Shown here piece by piece: positions 17,014 through 26,200 of a stretch of 64,000 nt of DNA. The stretch is from Chryseobacterium sediminis (GTDB lineage Bacteria > Bacteroidota > Bacteroidia > Flavobacteriales > Weeksellaceae), in the NCBI RefSeq assembly GCF_008386505.1, contig NZ_VUNZ01000001.1:992001-1056000 (forward strand), given 5' to 3'. The translations under genes were made by a program, and so were the position numbers. The notes beneath the pieces were generated by a model. The model had not been told where the DNA came from. It saw only the letters and a program-made list of their open reading frames with translations, and did not search any database. How positions within the stretch are numbered: the first letter of the stretch is position 1; each line of letters starts with the position of its first letter.

Positions 17014-18363
17014 TTATCCTAAGAATTCTTCTAAAGAAACGGTTTTCTTTTCTCCAGCTTCAAGATCTTTATAAGTAACGGTGTTATTTTTAATTTCTTC
17101 TTCACCCAGGAAAACCATATTTTTTATCCCTTTCTTTTCTGCGTAAGTAAACTGCTTATTAATTTTTGCATTTTCAGGGTATAATTCTGCTGAAATTCCT
17201 TTTGCTCTTAACTGCATAATCAGTTTTAAGGCTTCTATTGTTTCTTCACCTCCAGAATTAGCAAACAAATACTCGATTTTGGATGAGGCTTCTTCAGGGA
17301 AAAGATTCAATTCTTCCATGACAAGATAAATTCTGTCTAACCCGAATGAAATCCCTATTCCCGGAATATTTTTAACTCCAAAAACTTCTGTAAGGTTATC
17401 ATATCTGCCTCCACCGCCGATGGATCCCATAGCAACCTCATCTGCTTTCACTTCAAAGATAGCACCTGTATAATAATCCAGTCCTCTTGCCAGTGTAATA
17501 TTGAATACAAGATTTTGAATATCAACACCAAGGCTTAGAGACTGTGTAAGAACATATTCAAGCTCTTCTACACCTTTCAAACCAATTTCATTTCCTTCAA
17601 ATTTTTCCTTCAGCTGAAGAAGGTTTTCCAGTGCATCGTCAGACTGACTGAAAAGGAAATCCAGCTTATCAATAGATTCCTGAGAAATTTCTCTTTCCAG
17701 TAATTCTTTTACAACGCCTTCTTTACCGATTTTATCCAGTTTATCTAATGCTACCGTAAAGTCAATCAGTTTATCTGTGATTCCTGCATATTCTGCCAAT
17801 CCGGAAAGGATCTTTCTGTTGTTCATATGAATGGTTACAGGAACTTTCAGATCAGCAAATGATTTTAGATACAGCTGAACCAATTCTACTTCCTGTAATA
17901 AGCTTTCACTTCCTACAACATCTGCATCGCATTGATAAAATTCTCTGTATCTTCCTTTCTGAGGTCTGTCTGCTCTCCAAACCGGCTGGATCTGAGAACG
18001 TTTGAACGGAAACGTCAATTTCCCATGATTCATAGCCACAAATCTTGCAAAAGGTACAGTAAGGTCATAACGAAGAGCTTTTTCTGAAATTTGAGAAACA
18101 AGTTTCTGATGGTTTTTATTATCCCAGTCTTCTTGATTGACTTCAGAAGTATAATCTCCCGAATTTAAAATCTTAAAGATCAAACGGTCACCTTCTTCTC
18201 CGTATTTCCCTGTCAATGTAGAAAGATTTTCAAAGCTTGGAGTTTCCAATGGCTGAAAACCGAATAATTCAAAATTATTCTGTAAAATATTAATGATATA
18301 TTTTCTTCTGGAAACTTCCTGTGCCGTAAAATCTCTCGTCCCTTTTGCTAAACTTGGCTTCAT
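17014..18363 (-). CDS. hisS: Histidyl-tRNA synthetase
   Basis: The 449-residue class II synthetase charges tRNA-His. The start chosen is the ATG at 18363 ([12 protein letters not shown], the typical N-terminus); an open upstream extension of 26 codons lacks family character. Class II motif 1 ([27 protein letters not shown]), the [11 protein letters not shown] block, motif 2 ([27 protein letters not shown]) and the histidine-specific [13 protein letters not shown] are all present, with GGGGRYDNL and GISFGLDR (motif 3) behind. An anticodon-binding domain closes the protein. All parts are intact. Confidence 0.97.
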   Translation of the reverse strand: MKPSLAKGTRDFTAQEVSRRKYIINILQNNFELFGFQPLETPSFENLSTLTGKYGEEGDRLIFKILNSGDYTSEVNQEDWDNKNHQKLVSQISEKALRYDLTVPFARFVAMNHGKLTFPFKRSQIQPVWRADRPQKGRYREFYQCDADVVGSESLLQEVELVQLYLKSFADLKVPVTIHMNNRKILSGLAEYAGITDKLIDFTVALDKLDKIGKEGVVKELLEREISQESIDKLDFLFSQSDDALENLLQLKEKFEGNEIGLKGVEELEYVLTQSLSLGVDIQNLVFNITLARGLDYYTGAIFEVKADEVAMGSIGGGGRYDNLTEVFGVKNIPGIGISFGLDRIYLVMEELNLFPEEASSKIEYLFANSGGEETIEALKLIMQLRAKGISAELYPENAKINKQFTYAEKKGIKNMVFLGEEEIKNNTVTYKDLEAGEKKTVSLEEFLG

Positions 18364-18388
18364 TTTTTGTATGTCATTTTGATAAATG

Positions 18389-18396
18389 CAAAAGTA
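18389..18396 (-). promoter_or_regulatory. Candidate -7 element for hisS
   Basis: Read on the minus strand: TACTTTTG (TAnnTTTG), 26 nt before the hisS ATG at 18363, which supports that start over the longer frame. The -33 box is not obvious. Confidence 0.4.
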
Positions 18397-18486
18397 CGGA
18401 ATTGCATGGACTTTACACAGCATAAAAAGCTGAAGAAACAATCTTCCCCAGCTTTTTGCTGTTGTGTTATCAATTATTCTGAAAAA

Positions 18487-18942
18487 TCAGACACTTCCAA
18501 GAATTTCAAGGATCTCTTCACCATAATTTTCAATCTTATGCTTTCCAAACCCTTTGATCTCCAGCAATTCTTCTTTTCTGGCAGGCTTATACTTGGCTAC
18601 AGAGATTAATTCTTTATTGCTGGCGATGAAATACGTGGGAAGATTCTGTTCCTGGGCTTTTTCTGACCGCCAAAGCTTCAACGCATCCAGTATTTTTTCT
18701 TCATCTGTATTCAGGAAATCATTCTCTGCGGAATATTTAACTCCTTTTGGTTCTTTTACTGTACTCTTTGTTAGCTTTAACTCTTCAAAATACAATATTA
18801 CAGATCAATACCGTTCATCATTTACAAAAGCTGTTTCTACTTTCATAATCTCATGGGCTTCCAGGAAATCATCCAGCATTTTCTGATCTTTGTACAGAAA
18901 TTCTTCCGGAAGTCTTATTTTAAAAACTTTTACTTTCATCAT
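18487..18942 (-). pseudogene. HRDC-domain gene interrupted by one in-frame TGA
   Basis: From tandem ATGs at 18942/18939 the frame reads MMKVKVFKIRLPEEFLYKDQ and on to NDERY, then a TGA at 18805-18807, and continues in the same frame as SVILYFEELKLTKS to a C-terminal HRDC domain (about 75 residues, ending in EIKGFGKHKIENYGEEILEILG). The join reads ...ERY*SVILYFEEL..., where a Trp codon (TGG) would fit; a single G-to-A change explains the break. The start lies 15 bp after the ssb stop, so the two genes form an operon. HRDC modules bind nucleic acid. The C-terminal part alone could start at a TTG (18795), but that leaves only the HRDC domain. It may be a recent mutation, a sequencing error or real readthrough. 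Confidence 0.7.
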
Positions 18943-18957
18943 TTGTGTTTTTTAGCA

Positions 18958-19290
18958 TTATTTACCTCCTAATAATAGGATCTCATCTACACGAATTTCT
19001 GTGACATACCGCTTCACCCCGTCTTTGTCATCATATGATCTATAGGTAAGCTTACCTTCTATAGCAATTTCTTTTCCTTTGGGAACATATTTCTCAAAGA
19101 TTTCTGCTGTTTTCCCAAAAGCAATAAGATTGTGCCATTGTGTTTCTTCTACTTTTTCTCCTTTGGCATTCGTGTAATGATCACTGGTTGCTAAGGATAC
19201 ACTTGCTTTTACATTTCCGTTATCGAAGTTTACCATTTCAACTTCTTTTCCTGTGTAACCAATTAATGTTACTTTGTTTCTTAGTGACAT
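18958..19290 (-). CDS. ssb: Single-stranded DNA-binding protein, short form
   Basis: The 110-residue protein is one OB fold. Typical segments are VTLIGYTGKEVEM, the KGEKVEETQWHNLIAFGKTAEIFEKYV core and KGKEIAIEGKLTYRSYDDKDG with the closing strand. It lacks the long flexible linker and the acidic DDIPF-like tip of housekeeping SSBs, which recruits repair partners, so it may be an accessory SSB; many Bacteroidota carry such a short form. It is followed within 16 bp by the broken HRDC gene. Confidence 0.92.
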   Translation of the reverse strand: MSLRNKVTLIGYTGKEVEMVNFDNGNVKASVSLATSDHYTNAKGEKVEETQWHNLIAFGKTAEIFEKYVPKGKEIAIEGKLTYRSYDDKDGVKRYVTEIRVDEILLLGGK

Positions 19291-19595
19291 AACTTTTAGA
19301 TTTTAAAGATTAATGATTCAGATAAGAGACGTTCACTGTTTTCTCAAATCTCTGTTGCAAAGATTGCGATCTTATCAATTCTCAGTCGGTTATAAACTAT
19401 TTAAATCCGTTTGTAGTCGTTTACAAATGGATAGCAGAATAAATAGAATCCTGTAAAAAGAACTATTTATTAAGTTTAAAAAGCCGTAACCATCGCTTTT
19501 AAAGTAAAAATTTAATGATGAAAAACCGTGTTCTAAAATATTTTCCTCATTTAAAAAAGCATTGAAAAATAGAAATCATAAACTAAAAATACTGA

Positions 19596-19632
19596 AGTCA
19601 GAATGAGAATTGTTCTATTCTGACTTTCTTTT
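19596..19632 (+). terminator. Plus-strand terminator without an obvious upstream gene
   Basis: AGTCAGAAT (19596-19604) pairs with ATTCTGACT (19617-19625), with additional GAGAA/TTCT pairing inside, followed by TTCTTTTTT. Nothing annotated on the plus strand precedes it for several kb except the 16-codon frame at 19517, so it may end a small RNA. Confidence 0.55.
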
Positions 19633-19665
19633 TTAAAGGAACCAACATGTTAAATGAATAAAAAA

Positions 19666-19692
19666 AGGCACTCAAAACAACTATTGAGTACC
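19666..19692 (-). terminator. Terminator of the O-methyltransferase gene
   Basis: GGCACTCAA (19667-19675) pairs with TTGAGTACC (19684-19692) with one weak pair. On the minus strand it is followed by a T7 run. It lies 32 bp past the gene end. Confidence 0.75.
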
Positions 19693-19724
19693 TTCACTTA
19701 ATCATCTAAACTTAGCATTGGAAT

Positions 19725-20750
19725 TTATAATTTTTCGCATTCAATAATGCTTTTAGCTTCCGTACCAATATCAACGACCCGGTTAAACTGAAGACCTGCT
19801 TTTTCAATGATCATTTTAAATTCACTTAAAGTTCTTTCTTTTCCGGTAAGACAGGCCAGCATAACAATATCCAGAAGTTTGGCCATATGGGGTTTATTTA
19901 AAGAATCATCAGGAATAACAGCGTCTATTATCAATAGTTTTGCTCCTCTAGGCATTGCATTATAGCAGTTTTTCAGAATTTGTACACATTCATCATCACT
20001 CCAATCATGAATAATCCATTTCATGGTATATAAATCTGCTCCTTCCGGCACTCTATCAAAGAAACTTCCAATAGCTACAGAGCATCTTTCTTTCAGATTT
20101 TCGGGAATCATTTTGACTGTTTTTTCAATCACATTAGCTTCATCAAAAATAATCCCGAAACTGTCTGGTGTACTATTTAGAATGGTATGAATCATTACTC
20201 CGTTACCGCCGCCTATATCTACAATTTTCTGATACGGTTTAAAATCATAGTTTTCTATAATTCCTTTCAGCTCCATACCGGACATTCCTGTCATTCCTTT
20301 TCCAAAATTTTCACCTATTTCAGGATATTCCTTATAATATTCCCAAAGATCTTTTCCATGAATATGCTCAAATGGAATTTTCCCTGTCTGAACAGCGTAG
20401 GTAAGATCTCCGTAGCCGGGGAAATGTTCATTCATAATTGTCAGGACAAAATTTTTTGCCGTTCCGGGAACATTGGATTGTAAGGCAGCTCCAAAATCAT
20501 TCAAAATGAAAGTTCTATTTTCTGATTCTTCAAAAATTCCGGCACCACTTAATGCTCTCATAACCCTGTATAGCTGTATTTCATGTGATTGTGTTTCTTC
20601 AGCAAGTTTGGAAATGGTCATGGGGCCAGAAGCCAGCAAATCTGCAATATTGAGTTCAGCAGCTGTTTTTACACAGCCTGTCAGCCATAAACCACCTAAT
20701 ATTTCAAACATTTTAAAAGTAAATTCCGGCTTAACGGGTTGTCTTTCCAT
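19725..20750 (-). CDS. O-methyltransferase of the plant/acetylserotonin type
   Basis: The protein has 341 residues. An N-terminal winged-helix dimerisation domain (about 20-100: GLWLTGCVKTAAELNIADLLASGP with SKLAEETQSHEIQLYRVMRAL) is followed by the SAM fold, with motif I IVDIGGGNGVMIHTIL, the later WIIHDWSDDECVQILKNCY (carrying the family's catalytic His) and KLLIIDAVIPD. Such enzymes methylate hydroxyls of small aromatic or polyketide compounds. No biosynthetic partners stand beside it, so the substrate is unknown. Confidence 0.88.
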   Translation of the reverse strand: MERQPVKPEFTFKMFEILGGLWLTGCVKTAAELNIADLLASGPMTISKLAEETQSHEIQLYRVMRALSGAGIFEESENRTFILNDFGAALQSNVPGTAKNFVLTIMNEHFPGYGDLTYAVQTGKIPFEHIHGKDLWEYYKEYPEIGENFGKGMTGMSGMELKGIIENYDFKPYQKIVDIGGGNGVMIHTILNSTPDSFGIIFDEANVIEKTVKMIPENLKERCSVAIGSFFDRVPEGADLYTMKWIIHDWSDDECVQILKNCYNAMPRGAKLLIIDAVIPDDSLNKPHMAKLLDIVMLACLTGKERTLSEFKMIIEKAGLQFNRVVDIGTEAKSIIECEKL

Positions 20751-20875
20751 AGTAATCGTTTTAATTGAATATTATTTGATTGATTTTAAAAATCATAGAA
20801 AAAACAAGAACAAACTTGATGCGTTTGCTCTTGTTTAACATGCATCAGATTTGAAAATAAGCTTTAATAATGAGA

Positions 20876-21667
20876 TTAATCTTTTGCCTGAGAAATCCTT
20901 GTTATACTATCAATAGTGGCATCCAATGAGGTATCAGATTTTATTTTAACAAGATATCCGCTGCCTATGGATAAAGGATCAGCAACACTCACCAGATAAA
21001 AAACCAGATTTCCGGATGTTACCCCATTGGGTGCAACGGCAGTCTGATCTATGGAAAATGTTGAAGGGGGAACCGGATTTGAAAGATTCACAGTTACGAA
21101 AGCTACAGATCCATTATTCTTATTGGCATAGCTTACAATAACCCTCCACATATGAACCTGTCCTGCAATAGGGTTTTCCAGAAACCTTCCGGTTGACGGA
21201 ACAAAAATATCGTCAGGTATAGGAGTTATAATATTTTCCGGCCATGTAGTTGTGGGAGGAGCGGCAAAATCTGTCACAATATTAATCGGGGTCTGATAAG
21301 CAATGTTTTGATAAGTCATTAAGGGGACCCCTCCGGAAGACCTGAATGCAAATGAAGGTTTCACTCCTGCTCCACTATTAAGCTTAACTACTCCTTCGTT
21401 GGCTGTTGTTAATGTTTGCGAAGAAATTACTGTACTCCACTGGGTTCCATTATAATACCTTAAGGTTTTATTCGTGGAATCGTAAATAATCATTCCTGCT
21501 GTGGGTGTGGTTACATTTGCCGGAGGGTTGGCATTTCTGGTTAATACAACTGCTGAGTTAGCCGAGGTAACATCTAGAACACCTTGTGGGGAAGTTGTAT
21601 TTATCCCTACCTGTGCAAGTGTGAAGGAAGAGCATAAAATACTCATCAATAAATTGGATTTTTTCAT
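20876..21667 (-). CDS. Secreted tail-fibre-like surface protein
   Basis: The protein has 263 residues with a signal peptide (MKKSNLLMSILCSSFTLAQ) followed by VGINTTSPQGVLDV, the motif that opens many Bacteroidota exported proteins resembling phage tail-fibre trimers. A further GMIIYDSTNKTLRYYNGTQW repeat-type unit follows (about 57-77). The C-terminal 170 residues are beta-rich and not recognised. No type IX sorting domain is visible at the C-terminus. It is monocistronic. Confidence 0.8.
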   Translation of the reverse strand: MKKSNLLMSILCSSFTLAQVGINTTSPQGVLDVTSANSAVVLTRNANPPANVTTPTAGMIIYDSTNKTLRYYNGTQWSTVISSQTLTTANEGVVKLNSGAGVKPSFAFRSSGGVPLMTYQNIAYQTPINIVTDFAAPPTTTWPENIITPIPDDIFVPSTGRFLENPIAGQVHMWRVIVSYANKNNGSVAFVTVNLSNPVPPSTFSIDQTAVAPNGVTSGNLVFYLVSVADPLSIGSGYLVKIKSDTSLDATIDSITRISQAKD

Positions 21668-21999
21668 GGTTTGTTTTTTTGAATATTAAAATCAAATTTA
21701 CAAAAAAACACTATAATGTGAAATAAAATTTAAATTTATTTACTGAAAATAAGATAGTTATGCATAACAATAAAACTTTATGAGTATAAAATTCATTTAA
21801 AAATTGATAAATAGTGTTTTTTTAAAAAGAAAGAGAATCACCAATTTAGTTTTTTCTCTATCCGAAGGATAATTTATAATATTGCTGAGTTAATTAAATA
21901 TTTGATTCTAAGAAAAAGTTTGTTTTAATAAAATAACTGCCAGTCTCACAGCTAGCCATTTACAAACGGATAATTCCGTATCTTTGTCAAAATTCATGT
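21668..21999. other. AT-rich divergent promoter region
   Basis: The region separates the divergent surface-protein and arginase-family genes. On the minus strand TAAATTTG (21693-21700) is a possible -7 box for the surface protein. On the plus strand TATCTTTG (21979-21986) is one for the arginase-family gene, next to the small palindrome ACGGATAATTCCGT (21967-21980). No gene was found in between. Confidence 0.5.
21979..21986 (+). promoter_or_regulatory. Candidate -7 element of the arginase-family operon
   Basis: TATCTTTG matches TAnnTTTG 13 nt before the ATG at 22000. The palindrome ACGGATAATTCCGT overlaps its 5' edge and could be an operator. Confidence 0.4.
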
Positions 22000-22905
22000 A
22001 TGAAAAGGAATATCAATATTTTTGAGTTTCCTCTCAATCTGGGACTTACAAAAAAGGAACATGAGACTGAGCCCGGGGTTAGAAAGCTTCCGGACTGGCT
22101 CAGGAAATTTGATTTTCATCGTAGAATTACCCCAAAAAAAGTTTTCAGACTTGATGCTCCGCAATATTCCATGGACTATGATGAAAAGTCAAATGTCAGA
22201 AATGCAGATCTTATTATTGAATATGCCAAAAAGCAGGCTGAATATATTCTTAAGAATTATGAAAAGAATACATTCAATATTATTCTGGGAGGTGACTGTA
22301 GCATCCTGATTGGAAATGCTATCGCTTTGAAAAAATTGGGACGTTTTGGACTCTTTTATCTTGACGGCCACACAGATTTTATTCCGCCGGAACTTTCAGA
22401 AACAGGAGGTGCAGCGGGAATGGATCTCGCCATTATTACTGGAACCGGACATGAGAAACTGACTAATATTGATGGTTTAAAACCATATTTATCCGAGGAA
22501 AATATTTTCTGCTGCGGGAATGCAGAAACAGATGATGAGGAATATGTTAGTCAAATCGTGAATTCCAATATTCATTATTATGATCTTTACCGTCTCAGAG
22601 AGAATGGCTTCAGAAAAACCGCTGAAAGTTTTCTGAAAATGGTAAATGATAAAGATCTGGACGGCTTTTTCATTCATTTTGATGTGGATATTCTGAGTGA
22701 TGAGATAATGCCGGCCGTAGACAGCAGAACGGAAGACGGAATCAGTTATGATGATCTCAAAGAAATGCTGGAACCTTTATTTGAAAGTCCACTGTGCTTT
22801 GGGATAGAAATTACTATTTTAGATCCTGATTATGATGAAAACGGAACGTACACCCGGCCATTTGTAGAAAATTTAATTCAAATTATAAAAAATAAAGAAG
22901 AGTAA
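22000..22905 (+). CDS. Arginase/agmatinase-family (ureohydrolase-fold) enzyme
   Basis: The 301-residue protein has the dimanganese motifs LGGDCSILIG (97-101 core), YLDGHTDF (122-126) and HFDVDILSDEIMPAVD. In canonical arginases the first motif is GGDHS; here the metal-binding His is Cys, a form also seen in other arginase-like proteins. The family hydrolyses a guanidino or formimino group. Arginine, agmatine or formiminoglutamate are all possible, so only the family is called. If it uses arginine it would act on one end product of cyanophycin breakdown encoded 9 kb away. The HPP gene begins at the very next base after its stop. Confidence 0.85.
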   Translation: MKRNINIFEFPLNLGLTKKEHETEPGVRKLPDWLRKFDFHRRITPKKVFRLDAPQYSMDYDEKSNVRNADLIIEYAKKQAEYILKNYEKNTFNIILGGDCSILIGNAIALKKLGRFGLFYLDGHTDFIPPELSETGGAAGMDLAIITGTGHEKLTNIDGLKPYLSEENIFCCGNAETDDEEYVSQIVNSNIHYYDLYRLRENGFRKTAESFLKMVNDKDLDGFFIHFDVDILSDEIMPAVDSRTEDGISYDDLKEMLEPLFESPLCFGIEITILDPDYDENGTYTRPFVENLIQIIKNKEE

Positions 22906-23508
22906 ATGAAGAAGACTATAAAAAGAACATTCAGAGTTTCCAAATATGTGATCTATAAAGAAACGCTTGTTGATTACAAAGAGCATTTCTGGTCATTTTT
23001 GGGTGCATTTTTCGGAATTGGGATCATTGCGTTTATCCAGTCTCATTCTTTAATGGAAACTGAAAATATATTCCTGATTGGTTCTTTTGGGGCTTCAAGT
23101 GTTCTTATTTATGGAGCAATACAGAGTCCGCTGGCACAACCCAGAAACCTTGTAGGCGGGCATGTACTGTCTGCATTGGTAGGGGTTACAGTCTATCAGT
23201 TTGTTCCGGATACCATCTGGCTTTCGGCTCCTTTGGCGGTAGCCTTTTCTATTGTATTGATGCAGTACACCAAAACCCTGCATCCACCAGGTGGTGCTAC
23301 AGCCCTGATTGCTGTAAGTTCTACCGGGAAAATTCCGGAATTGGGATATTGGTATGTCATCTCCCCCGTTCTTTCTGGGTGTATCATTCTGCTGTTGGTG
23401 GCTTTGTTTTTCAATAATATTACTCCTAACAGAAGTTATCCTACTCACAGCAGCTTCATGAGACTGTTAAGAAAAAGACATGCACATCCCCACAAAATAA
23501 AAAAATAA
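22906..23508 (+). CDS. HPP-family integral membrane protein
   Basis: The protein has 200 residues. Four hydrophobic helices (about 28-48, 54-75, 85-125, 150-170) and the signature LHPPGGATALIAV (about 124-136) identify the HPP family, whose plant member moves nitrite into chloroplasts. The ATG abuts the stop of the arginase-family gene, so translation is probably coupled. A pairing with a ureohydrolase suggests a nitrogen theme, though that is inference. The C-terminal tail is basic and cytosolic. Confidence 0.87.
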   Translation: MKKTIKRTFRVSKYVIYKETLVDYKEHFWSFLGAFFGIGIIAFIQSHSLMETENIFLIGSFGASSVLIYGAIQSPLAQPRNLVGGHVLSALVGVTVYQFVPDTIWLSAPLAVAFSIVLMQYTKTLHPPGGATALIAVSSTGKIPELGYWYVISPVLSGCIILLLVALFFNNITPNRSYPTHSSFMRLLRKRHAHPHKIKK

Positions 23509-23512
23509 GAAA

Positions 23513-23857
23513 ATGAATTGTCTGGAATGTGGCGAAAAAATCATCGGTAGGTCTGATAAAAAGTTTTGCAACGATGCCTGCCGGAACGCCTATAACAATA
23601 AGCAAAATAAGGATTCTAACAACCTGATGCGGAATGTGAACAACAAACTCCGCAAAAATTACCGCATCCTGATGGAAATCAATACTGATGGTAAAACAAA
23701 AGTAGCCAGATCCAGGCTGGATGGCTTAGGTTTTGATTTTGATTATTTTACCAACCTGAAAGTCTATAAAAATGGTTCTGAATACAAGTTTATTTATGAT
23801 TATGGCTATAAGCTTCTGGATGATGATTTTGTACTGATTGTAAAGAACCAGGCATAA
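23513..23857 (+). CDS. Small zinc-ribbon protein
   Basis: The 114-residue protein begins 4 bp after the HPP gene. The first 25 residues hold CLECGEKIIGRSDKKFCNDACR, a four-cysteine zinc ribbon of the DUF2116-like type. The rest (30-114) is a basic region followed by a short beta-rich end (YFTNLKVYKNGSEYKFIYDYGYKLL). It is common in Flavobacteriia without known function. A nucleic-acid role is plausible. Confidence 0.8.
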   Translation: MNCLECGEKIIGRSDKKFCNDACRNAYNNKQNKDSNNLMRNVNNKLRKNYRILMEINTDGKTKVARSRLDGLGFDFDYFTNLKVYKNGSEYKFIYDYGYKLLDDDFVLIVKNQA

Positions 23858-23885
23858 CCACCACACACACCTTAAATAAAGTATT

Positions 23886-24791
23886 ATGAAAGAAGTTGTT
23901 CTGATTACCGGAGCCAGCGGCATGATTGCCAAAGAGCTGGCCAAAAAGATTGGTAAGGAATATGAAATAAGATTTCTGACCCGAAAAAAAGAACATGATC
24001 ATGAATATGAATGGGATATCAGAAAAGGAAATATAGATGAAACTGCTCTGGAAAATGTTTCTCACATTATTCATCTCGCTGGTGCCAACATTTCAGAAAA
24101 GCGCTGGACACCGGAAAGAAAAAGAGAATTGATCTCAAGCCGTGTTGATTCAGCGGAATTACTTCGGACTGCTTTAAGAAAAAATAACATAAGGCTTAAA
24201 TCTTTTATTTCTGCTTCAGGAATTAATTTTTATGGTACTGAAACTTCAGAAAAGATTTATACTGAAAATGATCCTCCCGGCAATGATTTTTTAAGTGAAG
24301 TTGTGGTTTTATGGGAAAGAGCTGCAGATGATTTCAAAGAACAGAATCTGGCTGAAAGAGTGGTCAAAATACGAACGGCTGTTGTACTTTCTGAAAAAGA
24401 CGGAGCTTTAAAGAAAATGATTCCTCCTATTCAATATTATATTGGATCACCTTTAGGAAGCGGCAGGCAATATATGCCCTGGATTCATATTGAGGACATC
24501 TGCTCTATTTATGAGCTTGCTTTAAAAAACTCAACAATGGACGGAGCGTACAATGCTGTTTCTCCACAACATATTACCAATAAAGATCTTACAAAAAACA
24601 TTGCTAAAGTACTTGGAAAACCATTATTTATGCCCAATGTTCCGGGATTTGTCTTGAAACTCATCTTCGGAGAGCTGGCTATGGCTATATTGGAAGGGTC
24701 CAGAGCTTCTTCACAGAAAATTCAGGATGCTGGGTTTCATTTTAAGTTTCCAGATCTGAATGAGGCTTTAAGAGATTTATTAAACAAATAA
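23886..24791 (+). CDS. TIGR01777-family NAD(P)-dependent epimerase (YfcH-like)
   Basis: The 301-residue extended short-chain dehydrogenase fold has the dinucleotide loop ITGASGMIAKELAKKI (7-22), HIIHLAGANI (57-66 region), the family segment SASGINFYGTE where the usual YxxxK Tyr region lies, and MPWIHIEDICSIYELAL. The C-terminal DUF1731 is present (PNVPGFVLKLIFGELAMAILEGSRASSQKI). Substrate unknown, possibly a nucleotide sugar. It follows the zinc-ribbon gene by 28 bp. Confidence 0.9.
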   Translation: MKEVVLITGASGMIAKELAKKIGKEYEIRFLTRKKEHDHEYEWDIRKGNIDETALENVSHIIHLAGANISEKRWTPERKRELISSRVDSAELLRTALRKNNIRLKSFISASGINFYGTETSEKIYTENDPPGNDFLSEVVVLWERAADDFKEQNLAERVVKIRTAVVLSEKDGALKKMIPPIQYYIGSPLGSGRQYMPWIHIEDICSIYELALKNSTMDGAYNAVSPQHITNKDLTKNIAKVLGKPLFMPNVPGFVLKLIFGELAMAILEGSRASSQKIQDAGFHFKFPDLNEALRDLLNK

Positions 24792-24837
24792 CTACAGGAA
24801 CTTTAATTAAAAAATATTTCAATATCCTTTTATACTA

Positions 24838-25419
24838 ATGAAAAACCCCAATATCACACTATTAAACACAGAAATCCTTTCAGACAACTGGTATACTTTA
24901 AACAAAGTCACCTATTCTGTTTCAAAAAAAGATGGAACTACAGAAACTCAGAGCAGAGAAGCTTACGACCGAGGAAACGGAGCTGTGATTCTTCTTTACA
25001 ACAAACTTTCAAACACCGTTATTCTCACCAGACAATTCCGACTTCCGACTTATATCAACGGAAATGATACTGGAATGCTTATTGAAGCCTGTGCAGGACT
25101 TTTGGATAATGATAATCCTGAAGATTGCATAAAAAGGGAAACTGAAGAAGAAACCGGTTATAAAATTTCCAAAGTTGAAAAGATATTTGAAGCTTACATG
25201 TCTCCCGGATCTGTTACGGAAATCCTTTATTTCTTTATTGCAGAATATTCAAATGAAATGAAAATCACAGACGGCGGCGGATTGGAAGAGGAAGGTGAAA
25301 ATATAGAAGTTCTGGAACTTTCTTTTGAAGAAACGCTGAAAATGATTGATACAGGAGATATCAAAGATGCAAAGACCATTATGCTTCTGCAACATTTACG
25401 AATTAAAGGAATCTTGTAG
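24838..25419 (+). CDS. nudK: Nudix hydrolase, GDP-mannose pyrophosphatase type
   Basis: The protein has 193 residues. The Nudix box runs from [20 protein letters not shown] through GY (about 87-108), giving REx2EExG with the metal-binding glutamates. The preceding [12 protein letters not shown] and EACAGLL segments and the later [15 protein letters not shown] are typical of NudK/ADP-ribose pyrophosphatase relatives. It would hydrolyse GDP-mannose or a related nucleoside diphosphate sugar. It follows the epimerase by 46 bp on the same strand. Confidence 0.85.
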   Translation: MKNPNITLLNTEILSDNWYTLNKVTYSVSKKDGTTETQSREAYDRGNGAVILLYNKLSNTVILTRQFRLPTYINGNDTGMLIEACAGLLDNDNPEDCIKRETEEETGYKISKVEKIFEAYMSPGSVTEILYFFIAEYSNEMKITDGGGLEEEGENIEVLELSFEETLKMIDTGDIKDAKTIMLLQHLRIKGIL

Positions 25420-25525
25420 AATAAAAACATCATTGATAATTGATTAATGATAAATGATGAGTAAGATGTATATTTAACAGAAAGATTAAGTTCCCATCCT
25501 CGAGACTTCATAGAATAATTCATGA

Positions 25526-26200
25526 ATGATGAAATTGTTAGGACTAAAAATCATTAAAGTAATAGCTGTATTTTCAGTCTTAATTTTCAGTATTCTAATG
25601 CTGAAAACGATTTCTCAATATACATCATTTGATAAAAACATCGGATTTCTGGCCTTTAAACAACAGGTGGTCGGGAATCCGTTCTGGATGGCTTTTTTCT
25701 ACATTCATATTTTTTCCATAACGCTTTGTCTTCTGGCTGGCCTTACGCAATTTTCCAACCGATTTTTAGCGGAAAACAGAGACCTTCATAAGATCATTGG
25801 GAAAATATATGTTTACAATATTTTAATCATCAATGTTCCAGCATGTTTTGTCCTGGGATTGTTTTCAAACGGAGGTCTTATTGGGATTACAGGGTTTCTG
25901 ATTCAGGATGTTCTTTGGGCTTATCTCACTGTGGCTGCTGTATTTTCTATTAAAAAAGGAAATGTGACCAGGCATAGAAATAATATGATTTTAAGCTATG
26001 CGGTAACTACAACGGCCATTACTTTCAGAATCGTTAAGAATCTGTTTTATAATGAAGCACACCACGATTATGAACTTTTTTATGGACTGAATGTCTGGGC
26101 TGCTCTTTTGATCAACCTTTGCATTGCTTATGTGATTCTAAGAAAAAATACAGGACTATCTGGAAAAATCAACAGTAGAGAAGAAAATACAAAGACTTAG
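25526..26200 (+). CDS. DUF2306-type membrane protein
   Basis: The protein has 224 residues with about six to seven hydrophobic helices. The loop HKIIGKIYVYNI and the later RHRNNMILSYAVTTTAITFRI are the hallmarks of DUF2306 proteins, which have histidines near the membrane face. Function unknown; a redox or cytochrome-like role has been guessed for the family. The 3' end overlaps by 45 bp an oppositely oriented small membrane-protein gene. The first of the two ATGs (25526) is taken. Confidence 0.8.
   Translation: MMKLLGLKIIKVIAVFSVLIFSILMLKTISQYTSFDKNIGFLAFKQQVVGNPFWMAFFYIHIFSITLCLLAGLTQFSNRFLAENRDLHKIIGKIYVYNILIINVPACFVLGLFSNGGLIGITGFLIQDVLWAYLTVAAVFSIKKGNVTRHRNNMILSYAVTTTAITFRIVKNLFYNEAHHDYELFYGLNVWAALLINLCIAYVILRKNTGLSGKINSREENTKT

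Larger units (their letters stand above)
19291..19724. other. Intergenic region with an inverted motif, a small ORF and two terminators
   Basis: No convincing gene. At 19405-19432 ATCCGTTTGTA and TACAAATGGAT form an 11-bp inverted repeat with one mismatch; TACAAACGGAT recurs at 21961-21971 ahead of the arginase-family gene. A tiny plus-strand frame (MMKNRVLKYFPHLKKH, from 19517) precedes a plus-strand terminator at 19596, so a short transcript could arise here. The methyltransferase terminator closes the region. Confidence 0.4.

Noticed and set aside
18364..18441. 26-codon extension of HisRS
   Set aside because: No family sequence; it also covers the -7 box.
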